Positions 8,199 through 16,316 of a stretch of DNA of 64,000 nt are shown here, one piece after another. This stretch comes from CALKXV01 sp965228905 (GTDB lineage: Bacteria > Pseudomonadota > Alphaproteobacteria > Rhodobacterales > Rhodobacteraceae): NCBI GenBank assembly GCA_965228905.1, contig CBDDII010000003.1:2170001-2234000 (forward strand), given 5' to 3'. Both the position numbers and the translations under genes were made by a program. The notes under the pieces are model-generated. The model was not told the origin of the DNA, made no database searches, and saw only the letters and a program-made list of their open reading frames with translations. Numbering within the stretch: position 1 is the first letter of the stretch; each line of letters opens with the position of its first letter.

Positions 8199-9017
8199 TC
8201 ATGCGCGCTGTGCGACGATGATCTCGACATCGGCCCCCTCCAGAGCCGCAAGCAATTCCCCTCTCGGTCGTTCGTCCATGACGACGGAATCAAATTCCGC
8301 CATCTCTCCAACATGAGCCAGACCCTTCCGTCCAAACTTGTGGGAGTCAATCAACAGATGCCGCTTGGCCGCGCGGTGAAGCATCATCCGCTTAACGGCG
8401 GCGAACCCCCGAACCGTCTCGGATGGTCCTTCCGGCGACAGGCCAGAGGCACCGATCATGCAGCGATCGACGTTAAAACGGGAAAGGAATTCCAGCGTTT
8501 CGGTCCCGATCACCGCCGATTCCGCGGCCAGGTATTCACCCGGACACAACAGTACTTCGGGTGCCCCATGTCCGATCGTCATGGCCACGGGGATCGAGTT
8601 GGTGATCACGGTGCATTGGGTTTCGCGATAGGCCAGCGCGCGCGCCATCTGGATCGTGGTCGAGCCAGAGTCGATCATCACCGTCTCGCCGTCCTGCACC
8701 AGGTCCGCCGCCATGAGGCCAATCCGTTCGCGTTCTTCTATGCGTGCGCCGGTCCGCTCGTCCAGGCTTGGATAATGCCCTTGCGACGGAGCTGACGCGC
8801 CACCATGAGCCCGCGCAATCAGCCCGTCGTCGGACAGTGCATCGAAATCGCGGCGCACCGTCTCGGTCGAGACATTGAATCGCTGTGCCAACTCGCTGAT
8901 TCGCACATGCGGACGCAACTTCAGTTCCAGCAGGATCTGACGGCGTCGATCGGTTTTCTTGAGCCGGTCACGGCCCTTGCCTGAATCCTTTTTTGAGCGT
9001 GTTTCGCCTTTGTTCAT
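8199..9017 (-). CDS. DeoR/GlpR-family transcriptional regulator
   Basis: Cytoplasmic DNA-binding regulator of 272 residues. A basic N-terminus is followed by a DeoR-type winged helix (LRPHVRISELAQRFNVSTETVRRD near residues 33-55, then IARAHGG near 70). The C-terminal DeoR sensor domain has VMIDSGSTT near 112 and ITNSIPVA near 138, which in this family bind a phosphorylated sugar or polyol. It is upstream of and co-oriented with phnDCEE-HAD and divergent from the nptA-like gene. Two palindromes in the divergent gap are candidate operators. GlpR responds to glycerol-3-phosphate; the effector here is unknown but probably an imported phosphate ester. Confidence 0.88.
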   Translation of the reverse strand: MNKGETRSKKDSGKGRDRLKKTDRRRQILLELKLRPHVRISELAQRFNVSTETVRRDFDALSDDGLIARAHGGASAPSQGHYPSLDERTGARIEERERIGLMAADLVQDGETVMIDSGSTTIQMARALAYRETQCTVITNSIPVAMTIGHGAPEVLLCPGEYLAAESAVIGTETLEFLSRFNVDRCMIGASGLSPEGPSETVRGFAAVKRMMLHRAAKRHLLIDSHKFGRKGLAHVGEMAEFDSVVMDERPRGELLAALEGADVEIIVAQRA

Positions 9018-9041
9018 CGCCGCATCCGGAAATCATTTGTC

Positions 9042-9055
9042 ACCACTTTTGTGGT
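9042..9055. promoter_or_regulatory. palindrome ACCAC-N4-GTGGT in the deoR/nptA divergent gap
   Basis: Perfect 5-bp arms ACCAC (9042-9046) and GTGGT (9051-9055) flank TTTT, 25 bp upstream of the deoR start. Possible operator for autoregulation. Short arms make chance occurrence possible. Confidence 0.35.
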
Positions 9056-9068
9056 CTTTCAGTCAGGT

Positions 9069-9087
9069 TGCAACAATTTTTGTTGCA
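9069..9087. promoter_or_regulatory. palindrome TGCAACAA-N3-TTGTTGCA, candidate DeoR operator
   Basis: Perfect 8-bp arms (9069-9076 and 9080-9087) around TTT, midway between the divergent deoR and nptA-like starts. The length and symmetry fit a dimer-binding operator. Linking it to the adjacent DeoR protein is inference. Confidence 0.5.
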
Positions 9088-9187
9088 TAAACCTCGTTCA
9101 GGTGGTGAAAATTCAGAAAACACCAAGGAAAACGAGGCGTATGCCAACAAACGTGCCCAGCAATGCGAAGTTCGAAGTCGCAAAGGG

Positions 9188-10849
9188 ATGATCATCCTTG
9201 CCGCAAATCTCGCGGCAGGCGTTGCCCTTCTCTTGTGGTCGGTTCGCCTAATCCGAACGGGGGTTGAGCGTGCCTTCATGCCCGAGTTGAAGCGCGGCCT
9301 GAAGAATCTGTCCGACAACAGTCTGTCCGCCGCTGCGGGAGGCAGCCTTGCGGCGATGCTGATGCAAAGCTCGACAGCAGTCGCGCTGATCGGCGCCGGC
9401 TTCGCGACCTCCGGTATGTTGGCGCCTCATTCCGCTCTCGGGCTACTTCTCGGTGCAGATCTCGGTTCGGCGATGATGGCGCAGGTGCTTCTCCTGCCCA
9501 TGCAAGCCGTGGTGCCTTTCGTAATGCTCCTTGGAGTGGCAATGTTTTTCAAGGCCAGCACCCGGAAAACGAAACAGGTCGGACGCATCATCATCGGCTT
9601 CGCACTTGTCCTCATTTCGCTTGGCATGATCCGTGCCGCGACGGCCCCCATCGCGGAAAGCCCGATTGTCGTGTCCGTAGCAGAGTATTTCCACGGTGAC
9701 CTGATCAGCGCCTTCGCGGTCGCCGCGCTATTGGCATGGGCGATGCATTCCAGTCTCGCCGCGGTCCTTACCTTCGCCACCTTCGCCGCCATCGGGTTGG
9801 TCACGGCCCCCGTCGCGGCGGCTTTGGTCATCGGTGCGAACCTGGGCGGAGCCGTCATTCCTTTTGCACTTCTTTGGGCTGGCGAACGTCCAGCCAAGAT
9901 CGTGGTCCTCGGTAATCTCGTTGCCCGTGGCGGGCTTGCATTTGGCGCGATTGCGCTACTTGTGGCCGACCTGATCCCGCTTCACCTTCTTGGAAATGGC
10001 GCCGGTCAACAGGCCGTCACTTTGCATATCGTGTTCAATGCATGTCTGCTTGTGGTCGTCCTGCCGCTTGTTGCGCCATTGTCGCGCGTCGTCGAAAGCG
10101 TCCTGCCGCGCCATCCCGACGGGCGGGCGGAAACCGTCAGCGCTCTGGATCCCGCAGCGCTTGATCATGCGCCCCTGGCGTTGGCATGCGCCCAGAGGGA
10201 ACTCCTTCGGATGTCGGAAACGGTCCACTCGATTCTCGTGCCGGTTATGCATCTTTTCCGAACATGGGATCCGGACCTTGCCCGGATGATACAGCGGCGC
10301 GAAGACGAAGTGGACCGGATGCACTTCGAAACCAAGATCTATGTCTCGCGCCTCCGCGAAACGGAAATCCGTTCGGACGAGGAAAAGAGGACACTCGACA
10401 TCGTCGCCATGGCCAACAACCTGGAAGAGGCGGCGGACCGGATTGCCGTCGACCTTGTCACTTTGGCCAAAAAGATGTCGGACGAAGCGCTCACTTTCTC
10501 GGCGCAGGGTCTTCGCGATCTTGAACATTTCCATGACCAGATCGTCACAAATGGCCAGCTGGCGCTTAGGGTCATGACGACCGGCGATGCCGAAGCGGCA
10601 CGCCAACTCGTGGCCGAAAAGGACCGCATTCGCATTGAAGAACAGACGCTTCAGGAACGGCACCTCAAGCGGTTGCAACAGGGTGCAACAGCGTCAATTG
10701 AAACAACCAACATCCACCAGGAGATGCTGCGACTGCTCAAGCAGATAAACGCCGCGCTGACCTATGTCGCCTATCCTATCGCCGAAGAAACCGGCGATCT
10801 GCTTGATAGCCGTCTCGCACGCCCACAAAGCGTCGGAGGCATGTCGTGA
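9188..10849 (+). CDS. Na/Pi cotransporter family protein (NptA-like) with C-terminal PhoU-like region
   Basis: Sodium-phosphate cotransporter of 553 residues in the inner membrane. Hydrophobic spans fill residues 2-310. The first repeat has the signature LMQSSTAVALIGAGF near residue 57 and GADLGSAMMAQVL near 90. The second repeat has AMHSSLAAVLTF near 190, with HSS in place of the usual QSS, and GANLGGAVIPF near 220. After residue 340 the protein is soluble, helical and charged, resembling PhoU. I place the start at MIILAANLAAG because the in-frame extension upstream (from 8993) is uncharacteristic and overlaps deoR. It is divergent from deoR and overlaps the Nudix gene by GTGA. It probably adds low-affinity phosphate transport. 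Confidence 0.85.
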   Translation: MIILAANLAAGVALLLWSVRLIRTGVERAFMPELKRGLKNLSDNSLSAAAGGSLAAMLMQSSTAVALIGAGFATSGMLAPHSALGLLLGADLGSAMMAQVLLLPMQAVVPFVMLLGVAMFFKASTRKTKQVGRIIIGFALVLISLGMIRAATAPIAESPIVVSVAEYFHGDLISAFAVAALLAWAMHSSLAAVLTFATFAAIGLVTAPVAAALVIGANLGGAVIPFALLWAGERPAKIVVLGNLVARGGLAFGAIALLVADLIPLHLLGNGAGQQAVTLHIVFNACLLVVVLPLVAPLSRVVESVLPRHPDGRAETVSALDPAALDHAPLALACAQRELLRMSETVHSILVPVMHLFRTWDPDLARMIQRREDEVDRMHFETKIYVSRLRETEIRSDEEKRTLDIVAMANNLEEAADRIAVDLVTLAKKMSDEALTFSAQGLRDLEHFHDQIVTNGQLALRVMTTGDAEAARQLVAEKDRIRIEEQTLQERHLKRLQQGATASIETTNIHQEMLRLLKQINAALTYVAYPIAEETGDLLDSRLARPQSVGGMS

Positions 10850-11310
10850 CACGCACCGAGACCGCAGCCCAAATTGCCGCGTTGCCGATCTGTCGGGACA
10901 AGAACGGCAAGCTTCGCGTGTTGATGGTAACATCGCGCGAGCGAGGGAGGTGGGTCATGCCAAAGGGCTGGCTCATGGACGGCAAGAAACCCTGGCGTGC
11001 CGCCGAGATCGAGGCCTTGGAAGAGGCAGGCGCAATCGGGTTCATTTCTGACGAATCGATTGGGCAATATCACTATGCCAAGCGTCTCGATGGTGGAGGC
11101 AAGATCCGCTGTTGCGTGACGCTTTATCCGATGGTCGTGGAAAAGCTGAAGCGTCGATGGAAGGAAAGCCGCGAGCGCAAACGCCACTGGTTTTCGCCGC
11201 GCAAGGCCGCGAAGCTGGTGGAGGAGAAAGAGCTTTCCCGCCTTCTCAAGGATTTGGCGGACAATCAGGGCAAGCTGGCGATCATCGAAGACCTGCGAAG
11301 GGCGGCATGA
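10846..11310 (+). CDS. Nudix hydrolase family protein
   Basis: Small protein of 154 residues starting with GTG and overlapping the nptA-like stop by four bases (GTGA). The fold is recognisable: AAQIAALPICRD, then VLMVTSRERGRWVMPKGW near residue 25-44 and the Nudix box GWLMDGKKPWRAAEIEALEEAG near 43-64. The catalytic EExG core is present, but the box glutamate after Gx5 is Lys and the arginine of REUxEE is Ile. The PKG-W form resembles diadenosine and diphosphoinositol polyphosphate hydrolases. Coupling to a phosphate transporter suggests a polyphosphorylated substrate, by inference. Confidence 0.8.
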   Translation: MTRTETAAQIAALPICRDKNGKLRVLMVTSRERGRWVMPKGWLMDGKKPWRAAEIEALEEAGAIGFISDESIGQYHYAKRLDGGGKIRCCVTLYPMVVEKLKRRWKESRERKRHWFSPRKAAKLVEEKELSRLLKDLADNQGKLAIIEDLRRAA

Positions 11311-11368
11311 AATCGGGCACGAAACATCCGGGCAATCCGGACATCTGAACTCAAAGGGAGGAGCGAAA

Positions 11369-12394
11369 ATGAAGAAACTTGCAATTACCGCAGCGGGGTC
11401 ACTGTTGGCCCTGACAGCGTCAATTTCGGCGGCACAGGCCGACAAGTTGACGCTCTATTGTTCGGCTCAGGAAGACTGGTGCCAGCTCATGGCGCGCAGC
11501 TTCGAAGAAGCGACCGGCATTGATGTCAACATGACCCGCAAATCGTCTGGCGAAACCTTCGCCCAGGTTCGCGCCGAAGCCTCGAACCCGAAAGGCGACG
11601 TCTGGTGGGGCGGTACGGGTGATCCACACCTTCAGGCAGCAGAAGAAGGCCTGACAATGGAATATGTCTCGCCCATGCGCGACCAGTTGCACCCCTGGGC
11701 GATCTCGCAGGCCGAAAGTGCCGGCAATCGCACGATCGGCATCTATTCAGGCGCGCTTGGCTATGGCTACAACACCGACCTTCTCGCCTCCAACAACCTG
11801 CCGGAACCCGCCTGCTGGAAGGATCTCTTGAAGCCGGAATACAAGGGGCATGTCCAGATGGCAAACCCGAATTCCTCGGGCACGGCCTACACGACGCTGG
11901 CGTCCATGGTGCAGATCTTCGGCGAGGACGAAGGCTTCGAATTCATGAAGGGCCTGCACGCCAACATCAACCAGTACACGAAATCGGGCTCGGCTCCGAT
12001 CAAGGCGGCTGGTCGTGGCGAAAACACAATCGGCATCGTCTTCATGCATGATGCCGTGGCCCAGGCCGTTGCAGGCTTCCCGGTTAAAGTCGTGGCACCG
12101 TGCGAGGGAACTGGCTATGAGATCGGCTCCATGTCGATCATCGACGGCGCTCGAAACGAGGACGAGGCCAAGCAATTCTACGACTGGGCGCTTTCGGCCG
12201 ACGCGCAGAACCTCGCGCTTCAGGTCAATGCTTTCCAGGTCCCGTCAAACACCGGTGCACAGACCTCGGACAAGGCGCCGGATATGTCGACGATCAAGCT
12301 CATCGACTACGACTTCGTGAAGTACGGCTCATCAGACGAGCGCAAGCGACTCCTGCAGAAGTGGGACGAAGACGTCTCGACCCTGCCGCAGTAA
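11369..12394 (+). CDS. AfuA-like ABC transporter substrate-binding protein (probable sugar-phosphate ligand)
   Basis: Periplasmic binding protein of 341 residues. The signal peptide ends AAQA near residue 24 and the mature start is DKLTLYCSAQEDWCQLMA. It belongs to the FbpA/AfuA group usually labelled iron(III) binding. The tyrosine pair expected of ferric-binding proteins is not evident. Instead a SGSAPIKAAGRGE segment precedes MHDAV with His227-Asp228-Ala229, and Glu251 follows 24 residues after the histidine. I recall a similar His-Asp-Ala plus Glu arrangement in AfuA, which binds hexose-6-phosphates; this needs checking. A good RBS (GGGAGG) precedes the ATG. It heads a three-gene importer operon followed by a phosphatase-family gene. 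Confidence 0.78.
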   Translation: MKKLAITAAGSLLALTASISAAQADKLTLYCSAQEDWCQLMARSFEEATGIDVNMTRKSSGETFAQVRAEASNPKGDVWWGGTGDPHLQAAEEGLTMEYVSPMRDQLHPWAISQAESAGNRTIGIYSGALGYGYNTDLLASNNLPEPACWKDLLKPEYKGHVQMANPNSSGTAYTTLASMVQIFGEDEGFEFMKGLHANINQYTKSGSAPIKAAGRGENTIGIVFMHDAVAQAVAGFPVKVVAPCEGTGYEIGSMSIIDGARNEDEAKQFYDWALSADAQNLALQVNAFQVPSNTGAQTSDKAPDMSTIKLIDYDFVKYGSSDERKRLLQKWDEDVSTLPQ

Positions 12395-14614
12395 GTGCGT
12401 CACTCGACTGCTGAAAAGACCACCCACCCGGTTCTGATCTTCTGGATCCTCGCCGGGTGGGTCGGGTTCCTGCTTCTACCATGGTACATGGTAGAGGACG
12501 GTCTCTGGTCGTTTGGATGGCTGACCGACGGTTATCCTTTCGACGAAGATTACGCCCCGGCCGCCTTCCTGATCGGACAGGGCGAAAAACTCTGGCTCAG
12601 CCCACTTCTGATCCCGCTTGCACTGCCGCTTCTGGTGCTCGGTCGTGTCAAAGCCGATCCGCTTTATGCACGCATCCTCGTTCTCGCCGGTACCCTCGGC
12701 TTTGGCTGGCTTATCATTCAAGGGTTCTCCATCGGGATCCGGGGTTTCAACTATGCCTGGATGGACGTGATCTTCGGAGACCTGAAAATCCGGCAGTTCG
12801 GCATGGGATACGGCGCGATGATCTGCGCCTCGGCCTTCCTGTTCTTGCTGACCCAAGGCATTGCGGCGCGCGGCGCAATCAACGGCGATGTTTTCGTTGT
12901 CAGCGCCATCGGCGGTGTCATCGCCATCGTAACCGCTTTCGTCTTCTTTCCAATTGCAAAGATGCTAATTGCGGCCTTCATGACCGAGGATGGCGCCTAT
13001 TCCATCAGCGTCTTCTTTGCAAAATTTTTTGACAACCGGCTTTGGGGCCTTGGCTGCCTCTGGGGGGCTCGCTGCGGCGCTGCGTGGAACTCGCTCTTTC
13101 TCGCCATTGCGGTGGGCCTTATCACCACCGTCCTCGGGCTTGCCTTCGCCCTTGTCGTCACCCGCTCGGGCTTTCGCCACAAGCGTGCGCTGCGTGCGCT
13201 GACGGTCCTGCCCATCATCACCCCGCCATTCGTGATCGGCCTTGCGCTGATCCTGCTGTTCGGACTTTCGGGTTCCGTGACCCAGTTCTTTGCCGATCTT
13301 TTCGGAATTCAGCCCACGCGTTGGCTCTATGGGCTTCCCGGTGTTCTCATCGCGCAGACACTCGCTTTCACGCCCATCGCCTTCCTCGTTCTGATCGGAG
13401 TGGTCGAGGGTGTTTCGCCCTCGATGGAGGAAGCGGCGCAGACCCTGCGCGCCAGCAAATGGCAAACCTTCAAGACCGTTTCATTGCCGCTGATGCGCCC
13501 CGGTCTCGCCAACGCGTTTCTTCTGGGTTTCATCGAATCCATGGCAGACTTTGGCAATCCGCTGGTCCTGGGCGGCAATTTCGACGTCCTTTCTACCGAG
13601 ATCTTCTTCGCCATTGTCGGTGCCCAATACGACCAGGGACGTGCCGCCGTCCTGGCCATGGTCCTTTTGTTTTTTACCCTCTCGGCCTTTTACGCACAGC
13701 GTGCCTGGCTTGGAAAGAAAAGCTATACCACCGTCACCGGCAAGGGCGACGCGGGTGTGCACCCTCTCATGCCTTCCGGCTTTTCGGTCCCGGTCCACAT
13801 CGTTGCGCTCGGCTGGGCGGCCTTCACGATCATCGTCTATGCAATGATCATCTATGGTTCGGTCGTCGAGCTTTGGGGCGTCGACAATTCACTAACTCTG
13901 AAACACTACGTTACCGCCTTTTCCGTTAGCACGAACGAGCATGGGGTTCATTGGTCTGGCGCTGCCTGGGACAGCTTCTGGACCACCATAAAAATCGCCG
14001 CCATCTCTGCACCGCTCACGGCCGCCGTAGGCCTTGTGACCGCCTACCTCCTGACGCGCCAAAGCTTCGCGGGCAAGAACGCGTTCGAGTTCGGAACGAT
14101 GCTTTCTTTTGCCATCCCGGGTACTGTTATCGGCGTCAGCTATATCCTCGCTTTCAACGTGCCCCCGATCGAGATCACCGGCACCGGAGCGATCCTCGTC
14201 ATCAGTTTCATCTTCCGCAACATGCCCGTGGGAGTGCGCGCCGGCATCGCCTCGATGTCGCAACTGGACAAAAGCCTCGACGAGTCGTCGTTGACGCTTG
14301 GCGCGAACTCATGGCAGACGTTCCGCCGCGTGATCCTGCCGCTTCTCCGCCCCGCGATCCTTGCTGCCCTTGTCTATAGTTTCGTGCGCGCCATGACGGC
14401 GATTTCAGCGGTAATTTTTCTTGTGTCCGCCGAATACGACATGGCCACGAGCTATATCATCGGGCGGGTGGAAAATAACGACTACGGGCTCGCCATTGCC
14501 TATTCCACGACGCTGATCTTCGTGATGCTGGCGGCGGTCGGTCTCTTGCAACTGCTCGTGGGCCGCGTCCAAATCGGACGACGCTCGCACCACACAACGG
14601 AGAAAGGCGCATGA
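12395..14614 (+). CDS. AfuB-like two-domain ABC transporter permease
   Basis: Large inner-membrane permease of 739 residues with two fused permease domains and about twelve membrane spans. The domain 1 loop is EEAAQTLRASKWQTFKTV near residue 348, and the domain 2 loop is DESSLTLGANSWQTFRRV near 629. Fused permeases of this length are typical of the FbpB/AfuB group. The start GTG follows the afuA-like stop directly (TAAGTG). The first hydrophobic helix begins at residue 13, so little N-terminus can be missing. The stop overlaps the next gene by ATGA. It forms the channel for the ligand of the upstream binding protein. Confidence 0.82.
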   Translation: MRHSTAEKTTHPVLIFWILAGWVGFLLLPWYMVEDGLWSFGWLTDGYPFDEDYAPAAFLIGQGEKLWLSPLLIPLALPLLVLGRVKADPLYARILVLAGTLGFGWLIIQGFSIGIRGFNYAWMDVIFGDLKIRQFGMGYGAMICASAFLFLLTQGIAARGAINGDVFVVSAIGGVIAIVTAFVFFPIAKMLIAAFMTEDGAYSISVFFAKFFDNRLWGLGCLWGARCGAAWNSLFLAIAVGLITTVLGLAFALVVTRSGFRHKRALRALTVLPIITPPFVIGLALILLFGLSGSVTQFFADLFGIQPTRWLYGLPGVLIAQTLAFTPIAFLVLIGVVEGVSPSMEEAAQTLRASKWQTFKTVSLPLMRPGLANAFLLGFIESMADFGNPLVLGGNFDVLSTEIFFAIVGAQYDQGRAAVLAMVLLFFTLSAFYAQRAWLGKKSYTTVTGKGDAGVHPLMPSGFSVPVHIVALGWAAFTIIVYAMIIYGSVVELWGVDNSLTLKHYVTAFSVSTNEHGVHWSGAAWDSFWTTIKIAAISAPLTAAVGLVTAYLLTRQSFAGKNAFEFGTMLSFAIPGTVIGVSYILAFNVPPIEITGTGAILVISFIFRNMPVGVRAGIASMSQLDKSLDESSLTLGANSWQTFRRVILPLLRPAILAALVYSFVRAMTAISAVIFLVSAEYDMATSYIIGRVENNDYGLAIAYSTTLIFVMLAAVGLLQLLVGRVQIGRRSHHTTEKGA

Positions 14615-15684
14615 CCGACACAACAATCGGCTCCAAGGCCGCACCGGTACGCTTTGACGGAGTTTCCAAGGTCTTCGGTAAGGATGTCGTTGCCGTCGAC
14701 AATATCAATTTGCACGTCGAGGCGGGCAAACTTGTCACCCTGCTTGGTCCTTCGGGCTGCGGCAAAACCACGACCCTTCGCATGATAGCGGGCCTGGAAA
14801 TGGCCACCTCGGGCATTATCACTATCGGGGACCGCGACGTCACCAAACTCCCGGCCACCGACCGCGACGTGTCGATGGTGTTCCAGTCCTACGCCCTGTT
14901 TCCGCACATGACCGTTCTTGAAAACGTCATGTATGGGCTGACATTTTCGGGATTCGCCCGAGACGAGGCGCGAAGCCGCGCGCTTCATGGGCTCAATCTC
15001 GTAGGCCTCAAAGGTTTCGACAGTCGCTTGCCCTCTGAACTTTCGGGTGGCCAGCAGCAACGCGTCGCCGTCGCCCGCGCCCTCGTCCTCGAACCCCAGG
15101 TCCTTCTCTTCGACGAACCGCTCTCGAACCTCGATGCCAAACTTCGCCGCCAGGTTCGCGAAGACATCCGCGCCATCCAGCAGGACCTCGGCCTCACCGT
15201 CGTATACGTCACCCACGACCAGGAAGAGGCTCTGGCGGTCTCGGACGAAATCGTTGTCATGCGAAATGCCGCCATCGCTCAGATCGGTACGCCGCGCCAG
15301 CTTTATGACGCGCCGAACGACCGGTTCGTGGCGGACTTTATTGGAGAGGCGAACCTGCTTACCTGTCAGATCCTCTCGGTCGAAGACGACATGGCCCGGA
15401 TCGAAATCGAAGGTTATCAGCACAGATTGCCAGCACGTGGCTTGTTGCCCGGCGCGGCGACCCTCGCGGTGCGGCCATCGAGGCTTCGGATCGGCACCGC
15501 CGAGGGCATCCCGGCCACGGTTGCCAAGGCCACCTATGTCGGCGTCCGGATGGAATACACGCTGACGGGCGACTTCGGCCAGGTCTTTGCGGTTCACGAC
15601 GATGTCGAACAGCCCCTGAAGCCCGGTGCGGAACTTCGCATGTCCTTCGCAGACAAGGGTCCCGTTCTATTGCCCGAGGCATGA
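14611..15684 (+). CDS. AfuC-like ABC transporter ATP-binding protein
   Basis: Cytoplasmic ATPase of 357 residues. Walker A GPSGCGKTTTLRMIAG lies near residue 46, the Q-loop FQSYALFPHMTVLENV near 91, the signature LSGGQQQRVAVARAL near 144 and Walker B VLLFDEPLSNLDAKLR near 165. A TOBE-type regulatory tail covers about 245-357. ATGA overlap with the permease and another ATGA with the histidine-phosphatase gene make a tight operon. It energises the AfuAB-like importer. Confidence 0.88.
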   Translation: MTDTTIGSKAAPVRFDGVSKVFGKDVVAVDNINLHVEAGKLVTLLGPSGCGKTTTLRMIAGLEMATSGIITIGDRDVTKLPATDRDVSMVFQSYALFPHMTVLENVMYGLTFSGFARDEARSRALHGLNLVGLKGFDSRLPSELSGGQQQRVAVARALVLEPQVLLFDEPLSNLDAKLRRQVREDIRAIQQDLGLTVVYVTHDQEEALAVSDEIVVMRNAAIAQIGTPRQLYDAPNDRFVADFIGEANLLTCQILSVEDDMARIEIEGYQHRLPARGLLPGAATLAVRPSRLRIGTAEGIPATVAKATYVGVRMEYTLTGDFGQVFAVHDDVEQPLKPGAELRMSFADKGPVLLPEA

Positions 15685-16250
15685 TGCCCAGCCTTATTGT
15701 CGTCACCCATCCGGAAGTCATCGTCGATCCGGCCATCGCTATACCGGAATGGAGGTTAAGCGAGTTGGGGCGCCGCCGGGCGTCGTCCTTTGCACTCAGC
15801 CCTGTCACGGACAGGGTTTCCCAAATCTGGTCGAGCGAAGAACGCAAAGCACGCGACACTGCCGAAATCCTTGCCGGACCACGCGAAATCCCCGTCCGTA
15901 TTGATCGAGATTTGGGCGAAAATGACCGTAGCGCCACGGGCTTTCTTCCACCGCCCGAGTTTGATTCCGCAGCCGATGCCTTCTTCGCACGACCTGATGC
16001 CAGCTTTCGAGGCTGGGAACGTGCTGTGGATGCCCAGTCTCGGATTCTTGCCGCCACTCGGCGCATTGTCGCTAGTCACACCGGCAGCGACCTCGCACTC
16101 ATAACGCATGGCGGCGTCGGTACACTCCTGTGGTGCGCCGTGATGGATCTGCCGATTGACCGCGCGCACGATCAGCCCGGACAGGGTCACTATTGGACTG
16201 CCGATCTTGCAACACTCCGACCGCGCCACGGATGGCGGTCCATCGGTTGA
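15681..16250 (+). CDS. histidine phosphatase family protein with altered RHG motif
   Basis: Protein of 189 residues resembling the phosphoglycerate-mutase/histidine-phosphatase superfamily. The N-terminal nucleophile region reads IVVTHPEVIVD, so the family RHG is THP: the histidine stays but arginine and glycine are changed. Later elements are WSSEERKARDTAEILA near residue 49-64 (with the expected S-x-x-R-x-x-T/D-T-A pattern) and LITHGGVGTLL near 140, the second catalytic His. It starts at ATGATG overlapping the ATPase stop. Context suggests dephosphorylation of an imported sugar phosphate, but loss of the conserved arginine leaves activity uncertain. Confidence 0.75.
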   Translation: MMPSLIVVTHPEVIVDPAIAIPEWRLSELGRRRASSFALSPVTDRVSQIWSSEERKARDTAEILAGPREIPVRIDRDLGENDRSATGFLPPPEFDSAADAFFARPDASFRGWERAVDAQSRILAATRRIVASHTGSDLALITHGGVGTLLWCAVMDLPIDRAHDQPGQGHYWTADLATLRPRHGWRSIG

Positions 16251-16316
16251 AGGGCCCCATACCCTCGGCTTGCACGGTAGTCCGGGCAGTACCTGTGCAT
16301 CAGCCAGCGCGCTTGT

